From CAXXOK01 sp963664595 (GTDB lineage: Bacteria; Bacillota; Clostridia; Christensenellales; Aristaeellaceae), in the NCBI GenBank assembly GCA_963664595.2, contig CAXXOK010000010.1, positions 806,001 to 870,000 on the forward strand: a stretch of DNA of 64,000 bases. The letters run 5' to 3'. The notes below the pieces were generated by a model. That model ran no database searches. It worked only from the letters and a program-made list of their open reading frames with translations, and had not been told where the DNA came from. The stretch's first letter is position 1. Every line of letters begins with the position of its first letter. Positions 1 to 7,939 of this stretch are shown piece by piece. The translations under genes and the position numbers were made by a program.

Positions 1-139
1 TTCCCTCCGCTATCATCCCTTGGCTGATTGAAAAAGAAGCGGTTTCTTCCGCAGAGGTTACCGGTATAACAGCCGACACGGCAATAAGTACAATTGTCAA
101 TAAAACACCGCATGCAAATCGTTTGGCGTGCCATCTCAT
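1..139 (-). CDS. N-terminus of a secreted protein (partial)
   Basis: The gene runs off the left edge, so only about the first 46 residues are visible. It starts at ATG 139-137, with a GGAG ribosome site about 8 nt upstream. The N-terminus is a clear signal peptide: basic MRWHAKR, a hydrophobic core (FACGVLLTIVLIAVSAVIP) and a likely cleavage after TSA. The mature part begins EETASFSISQG. No family can be named from this fragment. It has its own promoter at 227-255 and lies in DNA more AT-rich than the rest of the window. Confidence 0.7.
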   Translation of the reverse strand, partial: MRWHAKRFACGVLLTIVLIAVSAVIPVTSAEETASFSISQGMIAEG

Positions 140-226
140 AAATTGACTCCATTGTTACAATTACGTAATATTTGCATATCAGCATATGCTTACCTTTAGA
201 AATATGCTCAGAATATACATATATTT

Positions 227-255
227 ACTATATTTTACTATAATGGTATTGTCAA
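227..255 (-). promoter_or_regulatory. Sigma-A-type promoter of the left-edge secreted protein
   Basis: On the minus strand, TTGACA (255-250), a 17-nt spacer and TATAGT (232-227). The 5' untranslated region would be about 80 nt. An inverted repeat AGAGAAT-5 nt-ATTCTCT (255-273) touches the upstream edge of the -35 box and could be an operator. Confidence 0.65.
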
Positions 256-363
256 GAGAATATGGCATTCTCTGCCATTTTCATTTCCAATATGCTATTG
301 TTTATTTTAATACTTTATTCAGATATATTTAATATTGGATGATTAACAAACACTCATACTGTT

Positions 364-576
364 TTATTCTATATCTATACATAATACATTGACCATTACT
401 TTTGATGAAAACCACATAGTGATTCTATGATAGCTCTCAATCCAGCGCTTACCCAGGTATTCGAATCCTTTTGCGTTGATCTTTCCGTTATCAAATGGTA
501 TGGCGATATTCCCGTTTGCAAGCTGATAAATGTGAGCATGCGCTTCTTTCTGCTGCGTACCCTGTTTCTCAACTGA
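364..576 (-). pseudogene. Possible decayed ORF, 70 codons without a start
   Basis: On the minus strand a 70-codon open stretch runs from an upstream stop (579-577) to TAA at 366-364. It has a protein-like composition, for example GNIAIPFDNGKINAKGFEYL followed by GKRWIESYH, but no plausible start codon or ribosome site. It lies in the AT-rich gap between the tRNA operon and the left-edge gene. I do not recognise a family. It may be the 3' remnant of a decayed gene or chance coding-like sequence. Apart from the tRNA terminator and the left-edge promoter, I see nothing else in 140-637. Confidence 0.25.
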
Positions 577-585
577 TTACTATAC

Positions 586-623
586 AAATAAAACCTATCG
601 ATAAACAAACATTTATCAATAGG
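586..623 (-). terminator. Intrinsic terminator of the tRNA operon
   Basis: Minus-strand hairpin CCTATTGATAAA / TTTATCGATAGG (12-bp stem with one wobble, 6-nt loop), followed by a T-rich tail TTTTATTT, 15 nt after tRNA-Cys. Confidence 0.8.
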
Positions 624-637
624 AAGTATCTGCTTCG

Positions 638-712
638 TGGAGGTGCCACCCGGATTCGAACCGGGGGATAAAGGTTTTGCAGACCTTGGCCTTACCACTT
701 GGCTATGGCACC
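638..712 (-). tRNA. tRNA-Cys (GCA)
   Basis: Full cloverleaf: acceptor GGTGCCA/TGGCACC, anticodon loop CTGCAAA with anticodon GCA, T-loop GGTTCGAATCC, discriminator U73 as expected for tRNA-Cys, and an encoded CCA end. Last gene of the five-tRNA operon. Confidence 0.95.
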
Positions 713-716
713 AAAT

Positions 717-791
717 TGGAGCGGTAGACGAGATTCGGACTCGCGACATCCACCTTGGCAAGGTGGCACTCTACCACTGAGCTACTACCGC
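717..791 (-). tRNA. tRNA-Gly (GCC)
   Basis: Acceptor GCGGTAG/CTACCGC, anticodon loop TTGCCAA (GCC), T-arm GAGTCCGAATCTC, discriminator U and encoded CCA. Separated by 4 nt from tRNA-Cys. Confidence 0.95.
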
Positions 792-798
792 ATCCTAA

Positions 799-874
799 TG
801 GTGCCTTGGGGCGGAATCGAACCACCGACACGTAGATTTTCAGTCTACTGCTCTACCGACTGAGCTACCAAGGC
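799..874 (-). tRNA. tRNA-Phe (GAA)
   Basis: Acceptor GCCTTGG/CCAAGGC, anticodon stem-loop GTAGA-CTGAAAA-TCTAC (GAA), standard D- and T-arms, A73 and encoded CCA. Confidence 0.95.
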
Positions 875-878
875 ATAA

Positions 879-955
879 TGGCGACCAAGAAGGGGCTCGA
901 ACCCTCGACCTCCAGCGTGACAGGCTGGCATTCTAACCAACTGAACTACTTGGCC
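879..955 (-). tRNA. tRNA-Asp (GTC)
   Basis: Acceptor GGCCAAG/CTTGGTC with a G-U wobble at the second pair, anticodon loop CTGTCAC (GTC), discriminator G73 typical of tRNA-Asp, encoded CCA. Confidence 0.95.
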
Positions 956-969
956 GTAGTGTGAAAGGA

Positions 970-1045
970 TGGTGGGAACAACAGGGCTCGAACCTGTGAC
1001 CCCTTGCTTGTAAGGCAAGTGCTCTCCCGACTGAGCTATGCTCCC
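970..1045 (-). tRNA. tRNA-Val (TAC)
   Basis: Acceptor GGGAGCA/TGTTCCC with one wobble, anticodon stem-loop CTTGC-CTTACAA-GCAAG (TAC), A73, encoded CCA. First gene of the operon, directly downstream of the promoter at 1101-1129. Confidence 0.95.
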
Positions 1046-1100
1046 AGGGCTCGCATACTGATGCTCCACTGCCGCAAAGCATTGAGCGGCGACGAAAAAT

Positions 1101-1129
1101 ATCATAACCCGATTTCCGTATTTTGTCAA
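1101..1129 (-). promoter_or_regulatory. Promoter of the Val-Asp-Phe-Gly-Cys tRNA operon
   Basis: Minus-strand TTGACA (1129-1124), 17-nt spacer, TATGAT (1106-1101). It lies only 17 nt past the coaBC stop codon, and no strong terminator separates coaBC from it. Confidence 0.8.
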
Positions 1130-1146
1130 GGAATAAAACACAGTTT

Positions 1147-2382
1147 TCAGAAATTTTCGTCTGCATTTTCCAATGTTTTTTTATCGTCTTTTTTCTCCCT
1201 CAAAATCTCTGCCGCAGCGTCCAGAATTCTTTCCGCAAGCTCGCGTTTGCTCATCTTATCATAGGCAAAAACCGAATCGCGGGTGATGATTTCGGCAATA
1301 TTGGTATCCGTGCCAAAACCGGCGCCCTCCCGGGTAATGTCGTTGGCCACAATCATATCCAGGTTCTTGCTTTGCAGCTTTCCTATGGCATTTTGAGAAA
1401 CATTCTGGGTTTCAGCCGCAAAGCCTACCAAAACCTGCCCTGGTCTTTTCCGCTCCCCAACGGCCTTTGCGACGTCCGGGTTGGGAACCATCTCCAATGT
1501 AATGCTTTCGCCGTTTTTCTTGATCTTCTGCTCGCTGCGGTACGTAAACCGGTAGTCGGACGGCGCGGCCGCCTGCACCACCAGATCGCAGGCCTCCGCC
1601 TTGGAAAGCATCACGCGATACAGATCCTCTGTTGTTTCAATAGAGATAAACTCTACACCCTGCGGTTTGGGCAGTGCGGTCGGGCCGGAAACCAGGATCA
1701 CATCCGCTCCCCGGTCCTTCGCCGCCTGGGCGACCGCATACCCCATTTTACCCGTGGACGGATTGGAGATATAGCGTACAGGATCGAAATGCTCGCGTGT
1801 GGCGCCGGCCGTAACCAGAACCTTCAGCCCTTTCAGATCGTCTTTCAAAGACAGCAGCCTTTGAATCTCTTCTGCGATCTGATCAGGCTCCGACATGCGG
1901 CCTTCCCCCACCTCACCGCAGGCAAGCAAACCGCTTTCGGGCGTGATCACCAAAACGCCGCGGTCTTTGAGAATGCGGACATTCTCCTGTGTCGCGGGCG
2001 CCTGCCACATTACGGTGTTCATTGCCGGAGCAAGCAGCACCGGCGCCTTCGTCGCCAGCAGCGTGGTGGTCAGCATATCATCCGCAATGCCATGCGCCAT
2101 CTTGGCGATCACATTGGCGGTTGCCGGGGCAACCACAAACAGATCCGCTTTGCGCGCTAGAGAAATATGCTCCACTTCCCAGGTGCGTTCGCGTTTGAAG
2201 GTATCCGTGGTCACCGGGTTGCCGCTGATGGTTTCAAACGTTAAGGGCGTCACAAATTCCCGGGCGTTTTCCGTCATGATGACATCCACGTTCACGCCCA
2301 GTTTTGTAAGCCGGGAGACCAGCATCACTGTTTTGTAAGCCGCAATGCCCCCCGTAACACCCATAACAATATTTGCGTTCAT
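1147..2382 (-). CDS. coaBC: Bifunctional phosphopantothenoylcysteine decarboxylase / phosphopantothenate-cysteine ligase
   Basis: A 411-residue cytosolic enzyme that carries out two steps of coenzyme A synthesis: CTP-dependent coupling of cysteine to 4'-phosphopantothenate, then FMN-dependent decarboxylation to 4'-phosphopantetheine. The N-terminal CoaC flavoprotein domain (about residues 1-180) shows GVTGGIAAYK, the His-bearing VEHISLARKAD segment, APATANVIAKMAHGIADD, the PAMNTVMW motif and the substrate clamp ACGEVGEGRM. The C-terminal CoaB Rossmann domain starts near VLVTAGATREHFDPVRYISN. Length is normal for the fused form. It is the last gene of the yicC-remA-gmk-rpoZ-coaBC operon and starts 3 nt after rpoZ with only a weak ribosome site, which suggests translational coupling. 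Confidence 0.96.
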   Translation of the reverse strand: MNANIVMGVTGGIAAYKTVMLVSRLTKLGVNVDVIMTENAREFVTPLTFETISGNPVTTDTFKRERTWEVEHISLARKADLFVVAPATANVIAKMAHGIADDMLTTTLLATKAPVLLAPAMNTVMWQAPATQENVRILKDRGVLVITPESGLLACGEVGEGRMSEPDQIAEEIQRLLSLKDDLKGLKVLVTAGATREHFDPVRYISNPSTGKMGYAVAQAAKDRGADVILVSGPTALPKPQGVEFISIETTEDLYRVMLSKAEACDLVVQAAAPSDYRFTYRSEQKIKKNGESITLEMVPNPDVAKAVGERKRPGQVLVGFAAETQNVSQNAIGKLQSKNLDMIVANDITREGAGFGTDTNIAEIITRDSVFAYDKMSKRELAERILDAAAEILREKKDDKKTLENADENF

Positions 2383-2385
2383 GGT

Positions 2386-2592
2386 TTACTCGTTATCCGC
2401 ACGGATATAGGTCAGCAGACCGCGGTTGATTTCGTCCACCGCAATATGCAGGGGTTTTTCATCCTTTTCGTCAATCAGGGGCTGTGCGCCTCCCAGCAGC
2501 TGCCGCGCGCGCTTGCTGGCCTCGACAACCAGGGTATACCGGCAGTCCACCTTTTCGGATAATTCTACGATCGTCGGTTTAATAATAGCCAT
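2386..2592 (-). CDS. rpoZ: RNA polymerase omega subunit
   Basis: Small 68-residue omega subunit, which assists beta' folding and core assembly. It carries the family pattern: an N-terminal IIKPTIVELSEKVDCRYTLV segment, ASKRARQL, and an acidic KPLHIAVDEINRG tail. The GGAGGA ribosome site sits about 7 nt before ATG. Its position between gmk and coaBC is the usual Firmicutes arrangement and supports the call despite the short length. Confidence 0.93.
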   Translation of the reverse strand: MAIIKPTIVELSEKVDCRYTLVVEASKRARQLLGGAQPLIDEKDEKPLHIAVDEINRGLLTYIRADNE

Positions 2593-2604
2593 GGATGCTC
2601 CTCC

Positions 2605-3216
2605 TCATTCTTCCTCTAGGGTTGGCAGAAAACGGGTGGTTCTTTGTTTTTCGGCATTCACTATGCATTCCAGCTGCGCAAATGCGGTGTCCACATCGTC
2701 ATTGATAATCGCGTACTGGTACAGGTCTATTTTGCGGATCTCGCCGTAGGCGTTGTTTATGCGGCGGTCAATCTCCGCCGGATTTTCGGCGTTGCGTTTT
2801 TCCAGCCGGCTGCGCAGTTCTTCCATGCTTGGCGCAACGATGAACACGCTTACATAATCGCTTGCTTTCTTCATCACGTTCATCGCGCCCTGCGAATCGA
2901 TATCCAGGAGCACGTTCTGGTGCTGTTTCAGCCGTTCCTCCACCTCTCGCTTGGGCGTGCCGTAATGGTTGCCGTGCACGGTGGCGTATTCCAGCAGCTC
3001 ATCATAATCGATCATGCGCTGAAATTCCGCTTCATCGATAAAATGATAATCGACGCCTTCCACCTCTTTGCTGCGGGGCCCCCGCGTGGTAACGCTGCAG
3101 GAAAACGCAAAGCTTTTATCCTTTTCCAGCAGCATTTTGCACAGCGTTCCTTTCCCGGCGCCGGATGGGCCGGAGATGATCAGTAACATTCCTTTACGTT
3201 TGATATGAATGCTCAT
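2605..3216 (-). CDS. gmk: Guanylate kinase
   Basis: Phosphorylates GMP or dGMP to the diphosphate with ATP in nucleotide metabolism. The P-loop GPSGAGKGT is near residue 15, followed by SVTTRGPRSKEVEGVDYHF, which holds the GMP-binding Arg/Tyr residues, and the LDIDSQGAMNV segment. I chose ATG 3216 (MSIHIKRKG, 203 residues) because it begins just past the remA stop and follows GGAGG. The open frame reaches 3306, but that extension would lie inside remA. A downstream ATG at MLLIISG is possible but has poor ribosome-site spacing. Confidence 0.94.
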   Translation of the reverse strand: MSIHIKRKGMLLIISGPSGAGKGTLCKMLLEKDKSFAFSCSVTTRGPRSKEVEGVDYHFIDEAEFQRMIDYDELLEYATVHGNHYGTPKREVEERLKQHQNVLLDIDSQGAMNVMKKASDYVSVFIVAPSMEELRSRLEKRNAENPAEIDRRINNAYGEIRKIDLYQYAIINDDVDTAFAQLECIVNAEKQRTTRFLPTLEEE

Positions 3217-3217
3217 G

Positions 3218-3487
3218 TCAGTCCTGTCTATCCTCCATATGTATTTCGCTTTCTTTGGCGGACGCGCGGCTGGCGATCGTCTCCGGCTGGATGGCGGAAA
3301 GAACAACTTGATTGGTGTTCATGATCATCACAGCACGGGTACGCCTCCCCTGTGTGGCGTCGATCAGGCGCTTGTCGTCCCGCGCTTCCTGTATGAGCCG
3401 TTTTACCGGAGCGCTGTCTGGATTGACCACGGCGATGACGCGGTCCACAGCGATCATGTTGCCAAGCCCGATATTGATCAGCCTCAT
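3218..3487 (-). CDS. remA: RemA-type regulator (DUF370)
   Basis: An 89-residue protein of the RemA family, DNA-binding regulators of extracellular matrix and osmoprotection genes in Bacillus. Recognisable family text is NIGLGNMIAVDRVIAVV, PDSAPVKRLIQEAR and GRRTRAVMIMN. Like other members it lies directly upstream of gmk. The last 15 or so residues (SAKESEIHMEDRQD) are variable. What it controls in this organism is not visible in the sequence. Confidence 0.9.
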   Translation of the reverse strand: MRLINIGLGNMIAVDRVIAVVNPDSAPVKRLIQEARDDKRLIDATQGRRTRAVMIMNTNQVVLSAIQPETIASRASAKESEIHMEDRQD

Positions 3488-3499
3488 GAGTCAAACCCC

Positions 3500-4363
3500 T
3501 TACTCTACATTCTGCACTTGCTCCCGGAGCTTTTCAAGCACGCTTTTCATCTCCACAACACAGGCGGAAATCTGCGCGTTGGTTGCCTTGGAGCCGATGG
3601 TGTTGATCTCTCGGTTCATCTCCTGCAGCAAAAAGTCCATGCTTCGGCCGGTTTCCTTGTCCTTGGCAAAGCAAGATTCAAATTGCTGGAAATGGCTTTG
3701 CAGGCGGGACAGTTCCTCGTCAATCGCGCAGCGGTCCGCCATCAGGGCAACCTCCTGCGCGATCCGGGCCGGATCCGTAACCTCCGTGTCCCATTCGGCC
3801 AAGCGTTTCAGCAGCCGTTCACGGTACTCCGCGGGAACCTGGGGCGCGATCAGCGCAATCTGCCCGGCAATCTCCTGCGCGTGCGCCAGATGAGCTTGCA
3901 GGTCTTCCGCCAGCGCTCTGCCTTCCGCTTCCCTCATGCGCTGAAGCTGGTCCAACGCCTGCGAAAAAGCTTCGGCCGCCAACTGGGCTACGGTCTGCGT
4001 ATCCTCCTGCGCCTGCTCCACCGTAAGCGCCCCGCAGAGCATGATCAGCTCGTAAACTGAGGGGCTTTCCTTTTGCAGTTCATCCGACAGCGCTTGGGTT
4101 TCTCCCGCGCAACGGGCAACCAGCGCGCGGTCCAGCAGAATGGTTTTCGCGTCCTCACGGTGGTTGTCGTATGTTACCGCCACTTCCAGGTGGCCGCGCT
4201 TCAGCGCGCTGTTTCGTATCTGTTCGCGCAGCGTTTCTTCCAGAAATGACAGCGTTTTGGGTAGCCTGAAATTGATGTCCAGATAACGGTGATTGACAGA
4301 TTTTAGTTCCACGAACATCTCGCGGCCATCCCCGGCGATATGGCTTCGCCCGAAACCCGTCAT
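3500..4363 (-). CDS. yicC: YicC-family endoribonuclease
   Basis: A 287-residue YicC/YloC protein. Members form oligomeric endoribonucleases implicated in small-RNA turnover. The conserved start MTGFGR, the segment VELKSVNHRYLDINFRLP and the C-terminal RSMDFLLQEMNREINTIGSK (metal-binding Glu region) are all present. ATG 4363 is chosen, but most family members carry an extra residue or two before SMTGFGR. Here the codons just upstream are CTG CTG AGC, so a non-ATG start a few codons earlier is possible. First gene of the operon, served by the promoter at 4419-4446. Confidence 0.9.
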   Translation of the reverse strand: MTGFGRSHIAGDGREMFVELKSVNHRYLDINFRLPKTLSFLEETLREQIRNSALKRGHLEVAVTYDNHREDAKTILLDRALVARCAGETQALSDELQKESPSVYELIMLCGALTVEQAQEDTQTVAQLAAEAFSQALDQLQRMREAEGRALAEDLQAHLAHAQEIAGQIALIAPQVPAEYRERLLKRLAEWDTEVTDPARIAQEVALMADRCAIDEELSRLQSHFQQFESCFAKDKETGRSMDFLLQEMNREINTIGSKATNAQISACVVEMKSVLEKLREQVQNVE

Positions 4364-4418
4364 GCTCAGCAGCTTCCATCCCGCCTTTCCGGAGACAGTT
4401 CAATTAGTCTCAAACTTA

Positions 4419-4446
4419 ATTATACTACAGTTTTCATTCCTTGCAA
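4419..4446 (-). promoter_or_regulatory. Promoter of the yicC-coaBC operon
   Basis: Minus-strand TTGCAA (4446-4441), 16-nt spacer, perfect TATAAT (4424-4419), about 55 nt before the yicC start. Confidence 0.65.
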
Positions 4447-4509
4447 AGTATTCGCGTTTCAAATTGCTTCAAACAGTGTATACGTTACATAGTAAACGGA
4501 GGTGAAAGC

Positions 4510-4538
4510 TTGCGGTTTACACCACTAGATGATATACT
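4510..4538 (+). promoter_or_regulatory. Candidate promoter of the tig-clpPX-lon operon
   Basis: TTGCGG, 17-nt spacer, TATACT, about 70 nt before tig. A perfect 10-bp palindrome GAGATATCTC (4556-4565) and a second TTGACT (4566-4571) lie between it and the gene. No CtsR or CIRCE-type operator was seen. Confidence 0.5.
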
Positions 4539-4608
4539 GAATAGTACGGCTTGTTGAGATATCTCTTGACTTGCCGATGATAGAATAACCCCATGACGGA
4601 GGATGAAA

Positions 4609-5961
4609 ATGCAGTATTCAGTAGAAAAACTTTCCGGAAGCAAAATCAAGATTTCGTTCACGGCGCCGGCCTCTGACTTTGAAGAAGCGGTGCAAAAGGC
4701 CTATATTAAGTTCCGCGGCCGTTTTCAGGTGCAGGGATTCCGCAAGGGAAAAGCCCCCCGCAGGCTGATTGAACGGATGTACGGGGATTCGGTCTTTTAT
4801 GACGATGCGCTGGAGCTTCTATTCCCGGACGCTTATATGGAAGCCATCGAAAAGGATGATCTTCACCCCGTCGGCCGCCCCTCGGTGGATGTGGAAACGA
4901 TGGAAAAGGGCCAGGACGTAAAATTCAGCTGTGAAACCTTTGTATTTCCGGAGATCAAGCTCGGCGAGTACAAGGGCGTGGACATTACCCGCACCCTTCG
5001 CGATGTAACGGAAGATGCGCTGGACGCCCGCCTGCAGCAGGAGCGCAAAAAAGTGTCCCGCTCCGTGGAAATCACCGACCGTCCCGTAGAAAAAGGCGAT
5101 GAAATCAATCTGGATTATTCCGGTTCGGTGGACGGCGTCAAGTTCAACGGCGGCACGGCGGAAGGCCAGAAGCTTGTGATCGGCTCCAACTCCTTTATTC
5201 CGGGCTTTGAGGATCAGATGATCGGCATAAGCATCGGCGAGGAAAAGGATATCACCGTCACCTTCCCTACCGAGTATCACGCGGATGATCTCAAAGGCAA
5301 GGACGCCGTCTTCCATGTCAAGGTAAACGCCATCTCCCACGAAGAGCTTCCCGAGCTTGACGACGATTTTGCCGCCGACGTCAGCGATTTTGACACACTG
5401 GCGGAATACAGAGAAGACCTGAAAAAGCAGATGCAGGCTGCCGCCGATGAGCAGGCGACCGCGCAGGCCAAGCAGGAGCTGATCCAGAAGATTGTGGAAA
5501 ATGCGGAGGTCGATCTCCCCGATCCCATGGTGGAGGAAAAGCTGGACGACCAGCTTCGGGAGATGGACTGGCGCATGCAGCAGCAGGGCCTGAACATGAA
5601 GAAATACATGGAGCTTACCGGGCAGACCGAAGAGCAGATGCGTGATATGTACCGCTCGGAAGCCCGCAATAACCTGAAAACCGAAATGGTCATCGGCGAA
5701 ATTATTAAAACCGAAGCGATTGAGCCCACCCCCGAGAAGGTGGACGAGATGCTTTCGGAATACACCGAGCCGATGGGCAAAACGCTGGAAGAGCTGAAAA
5801 AAGAGCTCAATGAGTCCCAGATGGAATACTTTGTAAACCGCGCCAAAACGACCGCCGCGCTGGACCTGCTGTGGAACAGCGCCTCCGTGAAGGACGAAAA
5901 GGCCGCCGATAAAGCTGCGGACGAAAAGGATTCCGATAAAGAAAAAGAGGCAGATCAATAA
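4609..5961 (+). CDS. tig: Trigger factor (ribosome-associated chaperone and prolyl isomerase)
   Basis: Cytosolic chaperone that meets nascent chains at the ribosome exit tunnel. The N-terminal ribosome-binding domain has the signature GFRKGKAP near residue 45. A FKBP-type isomerase domain follows (about 150-250, with VEKGDEINLDYSG), then the helical C-terminal chaperone domain and a Lys/Asp/Glu-rich tail. ATG 4609 (MQYSVEKL, 450 aa) is preferred over ATG 4603 because GGAGG ends at 4602: spacing is zero for the first ATG and 6 nt for the second. First gene of a proteostasis operon followed by clpP, clpX and lon. Confidence 0.95.
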   Translation: MQYSVEKLSGSKIKISFTAPASDFEEAVQKAYIKFRGRFQVQGFRKGKAPRRLIERMYGDSVFYDDALELLFPDAYMEAIEKDDLHPVGRPSVDVETMEKGQDVKFSCETFVFPEIKLGEYKGVDITRTLRDVTEDALDARLQQERKKVSRSVEITDRPVEKGDEINLDYSGSVDGVKFNGGTAEGQKLVIGSNSFIPGFEDQMIGISIGEEKDITVTFPTEYHADDLKGKDAVFHVKVNAISHEELPELDDDFAADVSDFDTLAEYREDLKKQMQAAADEQATAQAKQELIQKIVENAEVDLPDPMVEEKLDDQLREMDWRMQQQGLNMKKYMELTGQTEEQMRDMYRSEARNNLKTEMVIGEIIKTEAIEPTPEKVDEMLSEYTEPMGKTLEELKKELNESQMEYFVNRAKTTAALDLLWNSASVKDEKAADKAADEKDSDKEKEADQ

Positions 5962-6009
5962 TCTGTTTCTCTCTCCCCCTTGCTGTATTGTGGAACAGGA
6001 GTGAAAACA

Positions 6010-6609
6010 ATGAGCACTTTAATCCCCATGGTTATTGAACAAACCAACCGCGGCGAGCGATCTTTTGATATTTATTCCCGCCTTCTCAAGGACCGTATCG
6101 TTTTTCTGGGCGGCGAAATCGACGACGACGTAGCCAACCTGGTGGTTGCCCAAATGCTGTTTCTGGAAATGGAAAATCCGGATTCGGATATTTCCCTTTA
6201 CATCAACAGCCCCGGCGGCAGCGTGACGGCCGGCATGGCGATTTATGACACGATGAACTATATCAAATGCCCGGTGCGCACGGTATGTATCGGCATAGCG
6301 GCGTCCATGGGCGCTTTCCTGCTGATGGCCGGCGAGAAGGGCAAGCGTCTTGCGCTGCCCAACAGCGAAGTGATGATTCACCAACCGCTGGGCGGAGCAA
6401 GCGGACAAGCGTCGGATGTGCAGATTCGCGCCGAATGGCTGTTGAAAACCAAGAACAAGATGAATCGGCTGATTTCGGAGATGACCGGGCAAACGTTGGA
6501 GACTGTTGAAAAGGATGCCGACCGTGATTTCTTCATGGGTGCCAGAGAAGCGCTCAAGTATGGAATTATCGATGAAATTTACGAACCCCGCAGCAAGAAT
6601 AAGGAGTAA
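6010..6609 (+). CDS. clpP: ATP-dependent Clp protease proteolytic subunit
   Basis: A 199-residue serine peptidase that forms the two-heptamer ClpP chamber served by ClpX or ClpC. The catalytic triad is visible: Ser in GIAASMGAFLL, His in NSEVMIHQPLGGASGQ and Asp in EKDADRDFFMGA. ATG 6010 (MSTLIPMVIEQ) is the family start and follows AGGAG. It lies 48 nt after tig and 3 nt before clpX, so ClpP and ClpX are made from one transcript. Confidence 0.97.
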   Translation: MSTLIPMVIEQTNRGERSFDIYSRLLKDRIVFLGGEIDDDVANLVVAQMLFLEMENPDSDISLYINSPGGSVTAGMAIYDTMNYIKCPVRTVCIGIAASMGAFLLMAGEKGKRLALPNSEVMIHQPLGGASGQASDVQIRAEWLLKTKNKMNRLISEMTGQTLETVEKDADRDFFMGAREALKYGIIDEIYEPRSKNKE

Positions 6610-6612
6610 CGC

Positions 6613-7917
6613 ATGTCCGATTCGATGAACCCCAATCTTCCCAAGCTGAAGCGCTGCAGTTTTTGCAACAAAACCAGCGAGCAGGTTCACAGGCTTGTGG
6701 CCGGGCCCAATGCCTATATCTGTGACGAGTGCATTGCCCTGTGCAACGAGATCATTCAGGACGATTATCAAGCGGTTGATGAGATTGCTGCCATGGAGCT
6801 GCCGCGTCCCAAAGAGCTGAAGGACATTCTGGATCAGTATGTCATCGGCCAGGAAGACGCCAAGCGCACATTGAGTGTCGCAGTGTACAACCATTATAAG
6901 CGCATTGATTCTCCCCCGCCCGCGGGCGACCTGGAACTGCAAAAGAGTAACATTCTCATGCTGGGGCCCACCGGCTGCGGCAAAACCTTTTTGGCCCAGA
7001 CGCTGGCGAAAATCCTCCAGGTGCCCTTTGCCATTGCCGACGCTACCAGCCTGACCGAGGCCGGTTATGTGGGCGAGGACGTGGAGAACATTCTGCTCCG
7101 GTTGATTCAGAACGCGGACTACGATATCAAGGCCGCGGAGCGCGGGATTATCTACATCGATGAAATTGATAAAATCGCCCGCAAATCCGAAAACCCTTCC
7201 ATCACGCGCGACGTGAGCGGCGAGGGCGTGCAGCAGACCCTGCTGAAAATCCTGGAAGGCACGGTTGCCAACGTTCCCCCGCAGGGCGGGCGCAAGCATC
7301 CGCATCAGGAGTTTCTGCAAATCGATACCACCAACATTCTTTTCATCTGCGGCGGCGCGTTCGACGGGCTGGACTCAATTGTTGAGCAGCGCATCGGCAA
7401 AAAGACGCTGGGCTTCGGCGCGGAGATGAAACCCAAGGCGGACAAGGACCTTGGCACGCTGTTTAAAGAGGTGCGCCCTGAGGACCTGATCAAGTTCGGT
7501 CTCATCCCTGAGTTTGTCGGCCGTCTGCCCATCGTGGTATCCCTCAGCCAGCTGGAAGAGAATGAGCTTATTCAAATTCTGACCGAGCCGAAAAACGCTC
7601 TGGTCAAGCAATATGTGTATCTGATGGATTTAGATGGCGTTGAGCTATTGTTTGAGCCGGAAGCGCTGCAATTGATTGCCCGGCAATCCATCGATCGCAG
7701 AAGCGGCGCCCGGGGGCTGCGTTCCATTATCGAAAAGCTGATGCTGGATACCATGTTCGAGCTTCCCAGCCGCAGCGATGTGGCGCAGTGCCTGATCACC
7801 GCCAAATGCGTACAGGGCGAAGAAAAGCCAAAGCTGATTCACAGCGACGAGCCCGTACGCAAACCCCGCACCCTTCACCATCATGAGCCCGCGGCGAAAA
7901 AAAGCCACGCGGGATGA
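6613..7917 (+). CDS. clpX: ClpX, AAA+ unfoldase of ClpXP
   Basis: A 434-residue AAA+ unfoldase that feeds tagged substrates into ClpP. It has an N-terminal four-Cys zinc domain (CSFCNKTS...YICDECIALC), Walker A GPTGCGKTF, pore loop GYVGEDVEN, Walker B IIYIDEIDKIA and an LGFGA loop matching the ClpP-docking IGF loop. The C-terminal 35 residues are a basic, His-rich tail of no clear function. The stop codon overlaps the upstream region of lon, whose open frame extends into clpX. Confidence 0.97.
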   Translation: MSDSMNPNLPKLKRCSFCNKTSEQVHRLVAGPNAYICDECIALCNEIIQDDYQAVDEIAAMELPRPKELKDILDQYVIGQEDAKRTLSVAVYNHYKRIDSPPPAGDLELQKSNILMLGPTGCGKTFLAQTLAKILQVPFAIADATSLTEAGYVGEDVENILLRLIQNADYDIKAAERGIIYIDEIDKIARKSENPSITRDVSGEGVQQTLLKILEGTVANVPPQGGRKHPHQEFLQIDTTNILFICGGAFDGLDSIVEQRIGKKTLGFGAEMKPKADKDLGTLFKEVRPEDLIKFGLIPEFVGRLPIVVSLSQLEENELIQILTEPKNALVKQYVYLMDLDGVELLFEPEALQLIARQSIDRRSGARGLRSIIEKLMLDTMFELPSRSDVAQCLITAKCVQGEEKPKLIHSDEPVRKPRTLHHHEPAAKKSHAG

Positions 7918-7939
7918 TCCCGTTATAAGGAGGACAACC

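Noticed and set aside
396..761. 121-residue minus-strand frame
   Set aside because: Its first third is translated tRNA-Gly and tRNA-Cys sequence; only a different frame at 364-576 looks even partly protein-like.
845..1166. Frames of 77-98 residues over the tRNA cluster
   Set aside because: They are translations of tRNA genes and give the familiar spurious peptides seen in databases.
4555..4571. TTGACT with nearby TAGAAT before tig as the promoter
   Set aside because: The spacing is only 9 nt; the TTGCGG-17-TATACT pair upstream is better.
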